Assembly (NCBI GenBank): GCA_017451975.1
Contig: JAFTNI010000219.1
Span: forward strand, 1 to 8,316
Direction: 5' to 3'
Origin: Clostridia bacterium
GTDB taxonomy: Bacteria > Bacillota > Clostridia > Oscillospirales > CAG-272
Length of the DNA stretch: 8,316 bases
This document shows positions 1 to 5,841 of this stretch, in pieces (the stretch's first letter is position 1; the number at the start of each line of letters is the position of its first letter). Below the pieces are notes generated by a model. The model was not told the origin of the DNA. It was given only the letters and a program-made list of their open reading frames with translations, and made no database searches. The position numbers and the translations under genes are program-made.

Positions 1-225
1 ACCACAAAGCGCGCTTACGAGGAACTTGAAAAGGAAGGCTTTATATACACTTTGCCCGCTAAGGGCTGCTACGTTGCGCCGAAAAATATGGAGCTTCTGC
101 GCGAAGAAAACCTCAAAAAAATAGAGGAGCATATAGAGGAAATTATAAAGCTTGCCGCCGCTTGCAACTTGTGCGGCGAGGAGATTATTGAAATGGTAAA
201 ATTCGGTTTGGAGGATGAAGGATGA
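1..225 (+). CDS. GntR-family transcriptional regulator, YtrA type (C-terminal part only)
   Basis: The open frame enters from the left edge and ends at TGA 223-225, giving the last 74 residues. The visible start, TTKRAYEELEKEGFIYTLPAKG, matches the end of the recognition helix and the beta-wing of a GntR winged-helix domain (T-x-x-x-A-Y-x-x-L-E-x-E-G-hydrophobic-I-Y). Only a short charged helical tail follows, with no large ligand-binding domain, which is typical of the compact YtrA subfamily. Such proteins usually repress their own operon together with the adjacent ABC transporter. The stop overlaps the ATG of the ATPase gene (ATGA at 222-225), so the two are very likely co-transcribed and translationally coupled. 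The N-terminal DNA-binding half, the promoter and the operator lie outside the window. The family call is firm; the effector is unknown. Confidence 0.88.
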   Translation, partial: TTKRAYEELEKEGFIYTLPAKGCYVAPKNMELLREENLKKIEEHIEEIIKLAAACNLCGEEIIEMVKFGLEDEG

Positions 226-1067
226 ACGCACTGGAAATAAAAGATTTACGAAAAAGCTTTAAGGGCTTTACGCTCGACGGTGTTAGCTTTTGCTTGCCGC
301 AAGGGTGCATCATGGGCCTTGTGGGCGAAAACGGCGCGGGCAAAAGCACGACCATAAAGCTTATACTCGATATTTTGCATAAAGATGGCGGCAGCGTTAA
401 AATTCTCGGCAAGGATAACGGCGAGGATATAAGGCTTACCAAAGAGGATGTGGGCGTTGTTATGGACGAGGTTGGCTTGCCCACTTGCCTTACGGCAAAG
501 CAAGTTGGCAAAATTATGGCAAGCACCTTTAAAAATTGGGATAGCGCGGAATATTCGCGCTTGATTACAAAGCTTTCTTTGCCCGAAAATAAGGAATTCA
601 AGGATTTTTCTCGCGGCATGAAAATGAAGCTTGGCATAGCTATTGCCATGTCGCACGGGGCTAAGCTTCTTATTCTCGATGAGCCGACAAGCGGGCTGGA
701 CCCCGTCGTGCGCGACGAGGTTGTGGAAATGTTTTACGATTTCACTCGCGATGAAACACATTCCATTCTTATTTCCTCACACATTGTAAGCGACCTGGAA
801 AAGCTTTGCGATTATATAGCGTTTCTGCACAAGGGCAAGCTTCTTCTTTGCGAGGAAAAGGATGAGCTTCTTGCGCGCTACGCTATGGTGCACTGCACGG
901 CAGAGGAGCTTGCGAGGCTTGCACCTGCGGCGGTGAAATATAAAAAAGAAAACGCTTACGGCACAGAGGCAGTTGTTCTGCGTGAAAGTGTTCCCGATGG
1001 TATGAAAATAAGCCCCATAAGCATAGAGGAGCTTTTTGTATTCACGGTAAAGGGGGAAGGGAAATGA
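222..1067 (+). CDS. ABC transporter ATP-binding protein, YtrB-like
   Basis: This 281-residue protein is the ATPase of an ABC-2 type transporter and should dimerise on the cytoplasmic face with the permease encoded next. The Walker A motif GENGAGKST is at 35-43, the signature region FSRGMKMK at 129-136, Walker B LLILDE at 149-154 with catalytic Glu154, the D-loop SGLD at 157-160 and the switch histidine His187 in ISSHIVSDLE. The signature is not the canonical LSGGQ, but an SRGM form is usual in YtrB/EcsA-like ATPases that pair with GntR regulators. The Q-loop region reads VGVVMDEVGL, with acidic residues where Gln is common. The C-terminal 70 residues form an accessory domain with no motif I recognise. 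ATG 222 overlaps the GntR stop, and the gene's own TGA overlaps the permease ATG at 1064. The substrate cannot be read from sequence; related modules answer cell-envelope antibiotics or stress. Confidence 0.93.
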   Translation: MNALEIKDLRKSFKGFTLDGVSFCLPQGCIMGLVGENGAGKSTTIKLILDILHKDGGSVKILGKDNGEDIRLTKEDVGVVMDEVGLPTCLTAKQVGKIMASTFKNWDSAEYSRLITKLSLPENKEFKDFSRGMKMKLGIAIAMSHGAKLLILDEPTSGLDPVVRDEVVEMFYDFTRDETHSILISSHIVSDLEKLCDYIAFLHKGKLLLCEEKDELLARYAMVHCTAEELARLAPAAVKYKKENAYGTEAVVLRESVPDGMKISPISIEELFVFTVKGEGK

Positions 1068-1696
1068 AGGGCTTGCTTTTAAAAGATTTTTATATGATGA
1101 AAAAATATTGCAAATCATATTTATTTATGCTCGTTATTTTCACGGTGGTAAGTTTTTTTGCCAGCGATAACCTTTTATTTGTTTTCTATCCGTGCCTGCT
1201 TTGCGGCATGATACCCGTAAACCTGCTGGCTTACGACGAGCATAGCCGCTTTACTGTGTACAGCGGCACGCTCCCTTATACGAAAGCGCAAGTGGTTTCG
1301 GGGAAATATATCGTATGCATTCTTGTGCAGTGTGCGGTGCTTTTTGTTACAGCAACCGCACAGGGGATAAAAATGGCGGTAAACGGCAGCTTTCGTGCGC
1401 AGGATTTTTTCGTAATACTTATTATAGGATTTTGTTTTTCCTCTTTGGTCGCACCGATAAGCTTGCCTTTTATGTTTAAATTCGGCACGGAAAAGGGAAG
1501 AATGGTGTATTTCTTTATGATAGGCGTTGTGGCTGCGAGCGTATACGGCTTATCTACGTTTTTGAATGTTGAGCAAATCGATATGGGCACCGGCCTTGCC
1601 GGCGCTTTGCCCATACTGTTATGCGTGCTATGTGCCGCTATATACGCGCTTTCGTGGTATTTATCGATAGTGTTCTACAGAAAAAGGGAAGTGTAA
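1064..1696 (+). CDS. ABC-2 type transporter permease (ABC2_membrane_5-like)
   Basis: This 210-residue, strongly hydrophobic protein has about six predicted membrane segments, roughly at residues 17-34, 38-55, 80-102, 113-135, 147-166 and 177-204. The N-terminal sequence MKGLLLKDFYMMKKYCKSY, a short amphipathic lead into the first segment, is characteristic of the small ABC-2 permeases found with YtrB-like ATPases. It should form the membrane channel of the transporter whose ATPase is encoded just upstream, in an ATGA overlap. The preceding purines (AGGGGGAAGGGAA at 1051-1063) supply a strong ribosome binding site. No second permease or extracellular domain gene follows, so the module is the minimal regulator-ATPase-permease set. 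TAA at 1694-1696 is followed at once by a terminator. Family assignment is good; the direction of transport (probably export) and the substrate are inference. Confidence 0.87.
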   Translation: MKGLLLKDFYMMKKYCKSYLFMLVIFTVVSFFASDNLLFVFYPCLLCGMIPVNLLAYDEHSRFTVYSGTLPYTKAQVVSGKYIVCILVQCAVLFVTATAQGIKMAVNGSFRAQDFFVILIIGFCFSSLVAPISLPFMFKFGTEKGRMVYFFMIGVVAASVYGLSTFLNVEQIDMGTGLAGALPILLCVLCAAIYALSWYLSIVFYRKREV

Positions 1697-1698
1697 TG

Positions 1699-1730
1699 AA
1701 AAAACGGATGCTATGGCATCCGTTTTTTTT
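1699..1730. terminator. Bidirectional intrinsic terminator between convergent genes
   Basis: A perfect 7-bp stem CGGATGC/GCATCCG (1705-1711 with 1716-1722) closes a 4-base loop. It is flanked by six A on the left (1699-1704) and eight T on the right (1723-1730). On the + strand it begins two bases after the permease stop and ends with the T run. On the - strand the A run becomes the T tract for the XRE gene, whose stop is at 1733-1735. It can therefore serve both operons. Confidence 0.9.
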
Positions 1731-1732
1731 GC

Positions 1733-2497
1733 TTATCTCTTTTTATACATTACAAGCTCGGGGTTTTCGCCGTTTGCTTCATATGTGCAAACGAGCAAAA
1801 ATTCCATATTTGCAGCGATGCCGAAGCATCTGTCGCCGCCGAATTCACATTTAAGCTGGTTGCCGAGGTAAGTTGCACTGTTATCGAGAAATTTTACTTT
1901 CTGCCCGTTTGGCAGAGTGTATTCCAGATTGATATAATCGCCCGTGAGGAAATGAAGCGCCGTAACCTTGGGCATACCCTCAACGTGTAAATCGTTAAAT
2001 TCGCGAATGAGCTGCTTTTTGAATTCTTCAAATTGCTCATTTCCACCAAGCTCGGCGTATCGCTTCCAATAATTAAGCTGCGGGAGCTGTTCTTCAAAAT
2101 ATGCCCTTGCCTGTTCTTCGGGCCAACCCTCGCTCACCATATGCTTCACAAGAAAATCGGTAAGCTCTTCAAGGCTTGTGTAGCAGAATTTTCCTTCTGA
2201 ATAGCACCATTTGCAGTATTCCTCGTTAAAGGCGCCGTCGCTTTCACGGCTGATGCTGGCATCCTCAAGCGGCATACCGCAGCACTGGCAAATAAGCTTG
2301 CGCGGCGAGCCAAGAAGAGTATTTATAGAAACGTCGAAAAAGCTTGAAAGCAGCTTGAGCGTTTCTGTATTCGGCACGGTTTCGCCGTTTTCCCAGCGCG
2401 AAACCGCTTGGCGCGTAACGTAAATTTTTTCTGCAAGCTCATCTTGCGAAAGTCCTTTTTTTGCGCGGAGCTCGCGTATAATATCTTTTGTTTGCAT
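1733..2497 (-). CDS. XRE-family regulator with central zinc ribbon
   Basis: The protein has 254 residues. Residues 5-62 form a Cro/C1-type helix-turn-helix (GLSQDELAEKIYVTRQAVSR, then WENGETVPN), closest in style to the many XRE regulators of Clostridia. Residues 70-105 hold six cysteines in a C-x-CC-G...YC-x-x-C...C pattern and resemble the putative zinc ribbon PF12674. This leads into a helical segment (about 107-150) containing EGWPEEQARAYFEEQLPQL. The last 80 residues look beta-rich and I do not recognise them. An upstream GTG at 2509 would add four residues, but it lies inside the AAGGTGGTGA ribosome binding site. ATG 2497, eight bases past AAGGTGG, is the better start. The gene stands alone under its own promoter and converges on the ABC operon. 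The ligand or metal sensed is unknown; zinc binding is inferred from the cysteines. Confidence 0.88.
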   Translation of the reverse strand: MQTKDIIRELRAKKGLSQDELAEKIYVTRQAVSRWENGETVPNTETLKLLSSFFDVSINTLLGSPRKLICQCCGMPLEDASISRESDGAFNEEYCKWCYSEGKFCYTSLEELTDFLVKHMVSEGWPEEQARAYFEEQLPQLNYWKRYAELGGNEQFEEFKKQLIREFNDLHVEGMPKVTALHFLTGDYINLEYTLPNGQKVKFLDNSATYLGNQLKCEFGGDRCFGIAANMEFLLVCTYEANGENPELVMYKKR

Positions 2498-2518
2498 ATA
2501 AATCACCACCTTGTAGAT

Positions 2519-2547
2519 ATCTTACCATAAAGGGAAGAAATGTGCAA
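2519..2547 (-). promoter_or_regulatory. Promoter of the XRE regulator, with possible operator
   Basis: On the - strand, TTGCAC (2547-2542) is followed after exactly 17 bases by TAAGAT (2524-2519). A TG one base upstream of the latter makes it an extended -10. This is a good sigma-A type promoter about 22 bases before the ATG. The -10 overlaps an imperfect palindrome, GTAGATATCTTAC on + at 2513-2525 with the 8-base core AGATATCT. Its position suits autoregulation by the XRE protein, but nothing proves binding. The promoter lies just outside the left direct repeat, so cassette insertion did not remove it. Confidence 0.65.
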
Positions 2548-2564
2548 GCAACGCGCTGTTGCTT
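2546..2564 (-). terminator. Hairpin after the orphan leucine-rich repeat gene end
   Basis: A perfect 7-bp inverted repeat, AAGCAAC/GTTGCTT with a 5-base loop, begins at the TAA stop of the orphan 3' end (2564-2566). The sequence after it on the - strand (GCACATTTCTT) has only a weak T-rich tail, so termination would be modest. It also overlaps the first bases of the XRE -35 element. The direct repeat ends inside this hairpin, and the copy beside the intact gene lacks the second arm. This suggests the left side is the original downstream flank of the leucine-rich repeat gene. Confidence 0.5.
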
Positions 2565-2623
2565 TACGCAACTTCTCTGTATTTGGAGTAAGCATCTACA
2601 AAAATTTCACCGTCGGTGCAGTA
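2557..2623 (-). repeat. Left copy of the 67/68-base direct repeat
   Basis: These 67 bases match 4287-4354 in the same orientation with three differences: one missing base (opposite C 4296), T for C at 2576, and A for G at 2609. Identity ends sharply on both sides. To the left the partner reads AAAATTTTGTTGC where this copy reads GCGCTGTTGC. To the right this copy reads GCAGTAGGTAGC where the partner reads GCAGTACACGG. The two copies bracket the GIY-YIG gene. Confidence 0.95.
2564..2623 (-). pseudogene. Orphan 3' end of a leucine-rich repeat protein gene
   Basis: On the - strand this stretch encodes YCTDGEIFVDAYSKYREVA and a TAA stop, identical in protein sequence to the last 19 residues of the intact leucine-rich repeat protein at 4295-4972. 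No start codon, ribosome binding site or upstream repeat domain precedes it; the bases before it (2624-2647) are the AT-rich tail of the GIY-YIG gene region. It is a displaced gene end, not a working gene. All substitutions relative to the intact copy are silent, so it probably diverged while still coding, either here before the insertion or in the donor. Confidence 0.85.
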
Positions 2624-2634
2624 GGTAGCAGTTA

Positions 2635-2647
2635 TAAAAAATTTTTA
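2635..2647. other. AT-only palindrome directly after the GIY-YIG gene stop
   Basis: TAAAAAATTTTTA is a symmetric 13-base AT palindrome immediately past the stop codon. It lacks a GC stem, so it is not a convincing intrinsic terminator. A similar AT run (TAAAAATTTT) sits at the other cassette edge just before 4287. The likeness may reflect only low GC. Confidence 0.3.
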
Positions 2648-4153
2648 TTATTCTTCGTCTTCCGCTTCATCAGATTCCAAAATTGTAAAATTTTCTGTCA
2701 TGGAAAGAGATTGACGATATTGCTCTGCAGCCATGGTTCTGTTGAATTCTGCTGATGGCTCTAGTTCATGAACGAGTAGTTCAAGTTCATCGAGAGAAAG
2801 TTTGAAAAATTCTTTGCGCAAATTTACTCTATTTACACGTTTTTCATTAAGTCGATGATGTATTGCCGTTTCCAAAGCAGGTGCGTCTGCCGAAAAAATA
2901 AAACTGTGTACATCAAATGAGAATGGAACGGAAGCGCTACCAAGTTCGTCGACACGTTCTTGGGGAATTAGGCGACGTGTCATACCTATTTTAAATACAT
3001 CATCACCAAAAGAGCCTAAGTTACTTATAATATATACGCAACCAGCTTTGCCATTTTGAAGCTGTGAGATTTTTTCCTTGTTTTCATTTACTTTAGCGAG
3101 CAATAATTCGAGTTCTGCAATGCGTTCTGAAAGTTGCTGTGTTTTAAGCTCGTTTGCGCCTAGCATTTGAGCACGTACTTTTTCCATTTCGGCGGTATAT
3201 TTTGATTCTTCTTTTTCTACTTTCTTTTGCTGTTCAAGTAAAAGTTTTCTTTCCTCTGCTTCTTGTCTCATCTGTTCACGAAGCGCTTTTTGTTCTTCTT
3301 TAGCACGTTCTTTGCGAAGATAATATTCATATTCAACTTTTACGGCATCAGTGAAAAGAGAACGCATTTCTTCGATGAACCGTGTTATCGTACCTTCAAT
3401 TGATTTATTACCATCTGCAGCTATTTTAATATATTTGTTTGCAATAGTGTTTACATTTTCGATAGCATCCTCAAGTTTCCCGTATTTCATAGTATAAAGC
3501 ACATTTTGAAGTTCTGCACGAAGAGCGAGAACCATGAGACGGTAAATTGCAAGATTTGCTTTTGTTGTATAGCGTGTTTCATAAGTGGTTAATGTAATAT
3601 CGATATCTTTGTTAATATCTCGGAACTGCTTACGAAGATCGCGCATATCGGTACTATGGAGTTTTATTTCTGCCGTAGGCTCAAAAAGATTTTCAATGTT
3701 AATTTCCGAAATGAGGTTTTCTATTTCTTGTATTTCTGCCGAGGAAAGTTCTGAGCAATTAAATTTTTCCAGATAATTTTTAACTGCATTATATAAATAT
3801 GTAAGTTTCGAAACTTTAGCAGTTTCTTTGTCAAGTTTAACTTTTGCAGTGTCAATATCAGATTTTAAAGAAACAAATTTCTCTTCTGTTGTTTCGGATT
3901 TGAGTTTTTCTAAAAAAGAGATAGAAAGTGAAATCTCGTCGTTTTTCTGCGAAAGTTCGGTTTCTACTTTTTTTCTATACTCAGTTATCTCTCCGATTTC
4001 TTTTACATATTTGCTCAAATCAGAAATAAAGTATGCTAGTAAAACTACGCCCACAATTAATGGAGCAACAAAAAAACTTAAAGACAAACAAACACAAATT
4101 ATTATAAGCCATAAAACTGGTTTTTTCATCATATTTAATTTATTGCTATTCAT
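2648..4153 (-). CDS. Membrane-anchored coiled-coil protein with DUF4041-like region and T5orf172/GIY-YIG domain
   Basis: The protein has 501 residues. Residues 12-44 are a long hydrophobic stretch, one or two membrane segments. A helical coil at about 55-130 follows, then a helical region at about 160-280 resembling DUF4041, and a highly charged coiled coil at about 280-370. Residues 371-455 form a T5orf172-type GIY-YIG domain: GCVYIISN at 371-378, FKIGMT at 387-392, Arg400, Glu428 with His432/His433, and RKEFF at 446-450. The GIY-YIG fold cuts DNA with the conserved Arg and Glu, both present here. Nuclease activity is therefore plausible but not shown. An ATG at 4183 would add ten residues, but ATG 4153 has AAGGAG six bases before it and is preferred. 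The tail is acidic (ESDEAEDEE). It is the sole gene of the repeat-flanked cassette. A defence or DNA-processing role at the membrane is inferred from the domains and context. Confidence 0.82.
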   Translation of the reverse strand: MNSNKLNMMKKPVLWLIIICVCLSLSFFVAPLIVGVVLLAYFISDLSKYVKEIGEITEYRKKVETELSQKNDEISLSISFLEKLKSETTEEKFVSLKSDIDTAKVKLDKETAKVSKLTYLYNAVKNYLEKFNCSELSSAEIQEIENLISEINIENLFEPTAEIKLHSTDMRDLRKQFRDINKDIDITLTTYETRYTTKANLAIYRLMVLALRAELQNVLYTMKYGKLEDAIENVNTIANKYIKIAADGNKSIEGTITRFIEEMRSLFTDAVKVEYEYYLRKERAKEEQKALREQMRQEAEERKLLLEQQKKVEKEESKYTAEMEKVRAQMLGANELKTQQLSERIAELELLLAKVNENKEKISQLQNGKAGCVYIISNLGSFGDDVFKIGMTRRLIPQERVDELGSASVPFSFDVHSFIFSADAPALETAIHHRLNEKRVNRVNLRKEFFKLSLDELELLVHELEPSAEFNRTMAAEQYRQSLSMTENFTILESDEAEDEE

Positions 4154-4286
4154 TTTTATCTCCTTGTCTATTGATAAAATCAAGTACGTGATTTTTGTAT
4201 GATTTTTCTATAATTTGTAATGAGTGAGAAGTGAATGCGTGATTTTTAATTTTGAGTGAAAATTATTGTGAAAATATTAAAAATTT
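4154..4286 (-). promoter_or_regulatory. Upstream region and possible promoter of the GIY-YIG gene
   Basis: This 133-base AT-rich gap belongs to the cassette. On the - strand, TTCACT (4235-4230) and TATAGA (4212-4207) are separated by 17 bases, each matching four of six consensus positions, about 53 bases before the ATG. TGATTTTT occurs three times on + (4189-4196, 4200-4207, 4240-4247), the first two 11 bases apart. Near 4251-4275 there is a repeat of the form GTGAAAAT. These could be operator-like motifs. Read-through from the leucine-rich repeat gene is also possible, since no strong terminator separates them. Confidence 0.35.
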
Positions 4287-4354
4287 TGTTGCTTTCACGC
4301 AACTTCCCTGTATTTGGAGTAAGCATCTACAAAAATTTCGCCGTCGGTGCAGTA
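4287..4354 (-). repeat. Right copy of the 67/68-base direct repeat
   Basis: These 68 bases are the partner of 2557-2623. This copy forms the real 3' end of the leucine-rich repeat gene (residues 207-225 and TGA 4295-4297) plus eight bases beyond the stop. Past the stop, the short stem GTTGC/GCAAC (around GTGAAA, 4288-4303) is followed on the - strand by AAAATTTTTAATATTTT. This may act as a weak terminator. Confidence 0.95.
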
Positions 4355-4972
4355 CACGGTGTATTCGGGCATATTTACGTTCCAGTGCGCACCGAACCTG
4401 ATTTTTTTCCATTCCTCCATCGTGCCGCCGAAGTGGATTTTTGTAAGGCTCGTGCAGTGGCTGAAGGCGGAATCTGCTATAGTTATAACAGATGCGGGAA
4501 GCGTTATTTCGCGAAGCGATGCACAATAGCGGAAGGAGGAGTTGCCTATATGAGTGACTTTGCCCTTGAAAACTACCGCTTCAAGGCTATTGCAATATGC
4601 AAAGGCAGAGCTGCCTATAACGGAAACACCTTCGGGCAGAATAATGCTTCTTATGGTTTCATTGCCGCGGAAAGCCATTTCACCCACAGCTGCCACGGGC
4701 ATACCGTCCTTTTCGGCTTGCACAACAAGGTCTTTATCCTTGCAAGCGCCGATGCCCACAAGAGTGTACGTTTTTGAAACTATCGACGTTTTATCGAACG
4801 AAAGCCCGCGCGAAGCGGCGCGGTTTAAATCGGGCGTAAAGCCTTTTGAGCCGAGCGAGAGCGCAAAAACCGCTATTATAACCGCGGCGAGGAAGACGGC
4901 GATTGATGCGATAATTATTTTTTGCTTGCGTTTTTTACGTTTTACTATATTTTTGGTTTCAAAAGTGTTCAT
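4295..4972 (-). CDS. Membrane-anchored leucine-rich repeat protein, BspA-like (LRR_5)
   Basis: The protein has 225 residues. It has a basic N-terminus (KRKKRKQK, 11-18) and one membrane segment at about 18-40, with no obvious cleavage site, so the rest is probably outside the membrane. Residues 95-186 carry about four TpLRR/BspA-type repeats of 23 residues with the pattern I-x-x-x-A-F-x-x-C-x-S-L-x-x-I-x-L-P, e.g. VIGSSAFAYCNSL and TIADSAFSHCTSL. The C-terminal block GTMEEWKKIRFG...YCTDGEI is the usual cap of such proteins in Clostridia. ATG 4972 has GGAGG six bases upstream, and that site lies right next to the nfo stop 12 bases away. The two genes are therefore one transcript and probably translationally coupled. 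Its 3' end is duplicated at 2564-2623. Binding of a surface or host ligand is typical of the family but unproven here. Confidence 0.87.
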   Translation of the reverse strand: MNTFETKNIVKRKKRKQKIIIASIAVFLAAVIIAVFALSLGSKGFTPDLNRAASRGLSFDKTSIVSKTYTLVGIGACKDKDLVVQAEKDGMPVAAVGEMAFRGNETIRSIILPEGVSVIGSSAFAYCNSLEAVVFKGKVTHIGNSSFRYCASLREITLPASVITIADSAFSHCTSLTKIHFGGTMEEWKKIRFGAHWNVNMPEYTVYCTDGEIFVDAYSKYREVA

Positions 4973-4984
4973 ATGCAGCCTCCA

Positions 4985-5821
4985 TCAGTGCTTGTACGCT
5001 TCGCGGAGCATTGCTATTTCTGCCGCGTAGCCTGCAAGCGAATCTTGCGGTGTTTCCAGAATAAACGGGAGCTTACAGAGCGCTTCGTGGTTTATAACGC
5101 GGAAAAGAGCTTCTTTTCCTATTTGACCTTCGCCTATTTTTGCGTGCCTGTCCTTTCGCGCACCGCAAGGGTTAAGGCTATCGTTAAGGTGTACTGCGCA
5201 AAGCTTTGAAAGACCTATGGTTTTATCGAAATCTGTGAGCACGCCGTCAAGGTTGCCGACGATATCGTAGCCGCCATCCCATATATGGCAGGTATCGAGG
5301 CAAACGCCCACCTTTTCTTTCATTTCCACCATGGAAATGATTTTCGCTATTTGCTTAAAGCTTTTGCCTATTTCAGAACCCTTTCCCGCCATAGTTTCTA
5401 TAAGAACCGTGGTCGTGCCCGAGAAGGGTAAAATTTCGTTTAACATTTCGGCGCATTGCACAAGGCCCGTTTCCTCGCCCTGGCCCGTGTGCGAGCCCGG
5501 GTGGAAATTGTAGAAATTACCGGGTGTGAACTCCATTCTTTCAAGGTCGTCGCGCATGGTGCGCTTTGCGAAATCGCGAAGCTCCGGCTTGGCAGAGCAG
5601 GGGTTCAAGGTGTAGGGCGAATGCGCTACAAGCGGCGAAATGCTAAGCTTGCCCGCAAGCTCAAGAAAGCGCGCAACGTCGGCTTCGTTTATTTGCTTTG
5701 CGCTTCCGCCGCGCGGGTTACGCGTAAAAAACGCAAATGTATCGGCGCCGATTTTTTCTGCGTCCATGCCCATGGCAAGGTAGCCCGCAGAGGAGGAAAG
5801 GTGGCAACCTATTTTAAGCAT
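4985..5821 (-). CDS. nfo: Deoxyribonuclease IV (AP endonuclease, endonuclease IV)
   Basis: The protein has 278 residues, the usual family length. It hydrolyses the phosphodiester bond 5' to abasic sites and removes blocked 3' ends in base-excision repair. The full set of trinuclear zinc ligands of the Nfo TIM barrel is present at His67 (AHSPYTLN), His107 (FHPGSHTG), Glu142 (IETMAGKG), Asp176 and His179 (CLDTCHIW), His211 (VHLNDS), Asp224 and His226 (KDRHAKIGEG) and Glu256 (LETP). These align with small offsets to the E. coli ligands from His69 to Glu261. The protein looks intact. ATG 5821 follows AGAGG by six bases. Only 56 bases separate it from ychF, most taken up by a terminator hairpin, so it probably depends on read-through. 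The leucine-rich repeat gene follows 12 bases downstream. Confidence 0.96.
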   Translation of the reverse strand: MLKIGCHLSSSAGYLAMGMDAEKIGADTFAFFTRNPRGGSAKQINEADVARFLELAGKLSISPLVAHSPYTLNPCSAKPELRDFAKRTMRDDLERMEFTPGNFYNFHPGSHTGQGEETGLVQCAEMLNEILPFSGTTTVLIETMAGKGSEIGKSFKQIAKIISMVEMKEKVGVCLDTCHIWDGGYDIVGNLDGVLTDFDKTIGLSKLCAVHLNDSLNPCGARKDRHAKIGEGQIGKEALFRVINHEALCKLPFILETPQDSLAGYAAEIAMLREAYKH

Positions 5822-5841
5822 AATATACCTCTTTTTTTGAA

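Larger units (their letters stand above)
2557..4354. mobile_element. Candidate single-gene cassette flanked by direct repeats
   Basis: The repeat copies at 2557-2623 and 4287-4354 enclose 1663 unique bases with one gene on the - strand. The unique part is visibly richer in A and T than the flanking genes. Because the repeat is the 3' end of a resident gene, the arrangement resembles elements that integrate into a gene's 3' end and restore it, leaving the old end at the far side. There is no integrase or transposase inside and there are no terminal inverted repeats. Movement would therefore need recombination through the repeats or an enzyme acting in trans. Alternatives are a plasmid-style single crossover, or recombination between paralogous leucine-rich repeat genes with later deletion. 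The repeats are certain; mobility is inference. Confidence 0.55.

Noticed and set aside
246..761. Open frame of 171 codons on the - strand inside the ABC ATPase gene
   Set aside because: It is antisense to a gene with full ATPase motifs and has no recognisable domain or start signals.
4185..4275. CRISPR-like or iteron array in the repeated words
   Set aside because: The words are 8 bases long, irregularly spaced and AT-rich, with no repeat-spacer form and no cas or replication gene.
2557..4354. Idea that the integrase at 7082-8266 inserted the GIY-YIG cassette
   Set aside because: The only likeness between the repeat and the integrase end is a 7-base word, TGGAGTA. The repeat lacks integrase-type arm sites, and the integrase is separated by three ordinary chromosomal genes.
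2557..4354. Transposon or insertion sequence
   Set aside because: There is no transposase, no terminal inverted repeats, and a 67-base duplication that is coding sequence of the neighbour is far too long and specific for a normal target-site duplication.
4256..4777. Open frame of 173 codons on the + strand, whose beginning resembles one at 2540-2755
   Set aside because: Both overlap the direct repeat and are antisense to the leucine-rich repeat and GIY-YIG genes. The shared part is only the reverse strand of the duplicated gene end.
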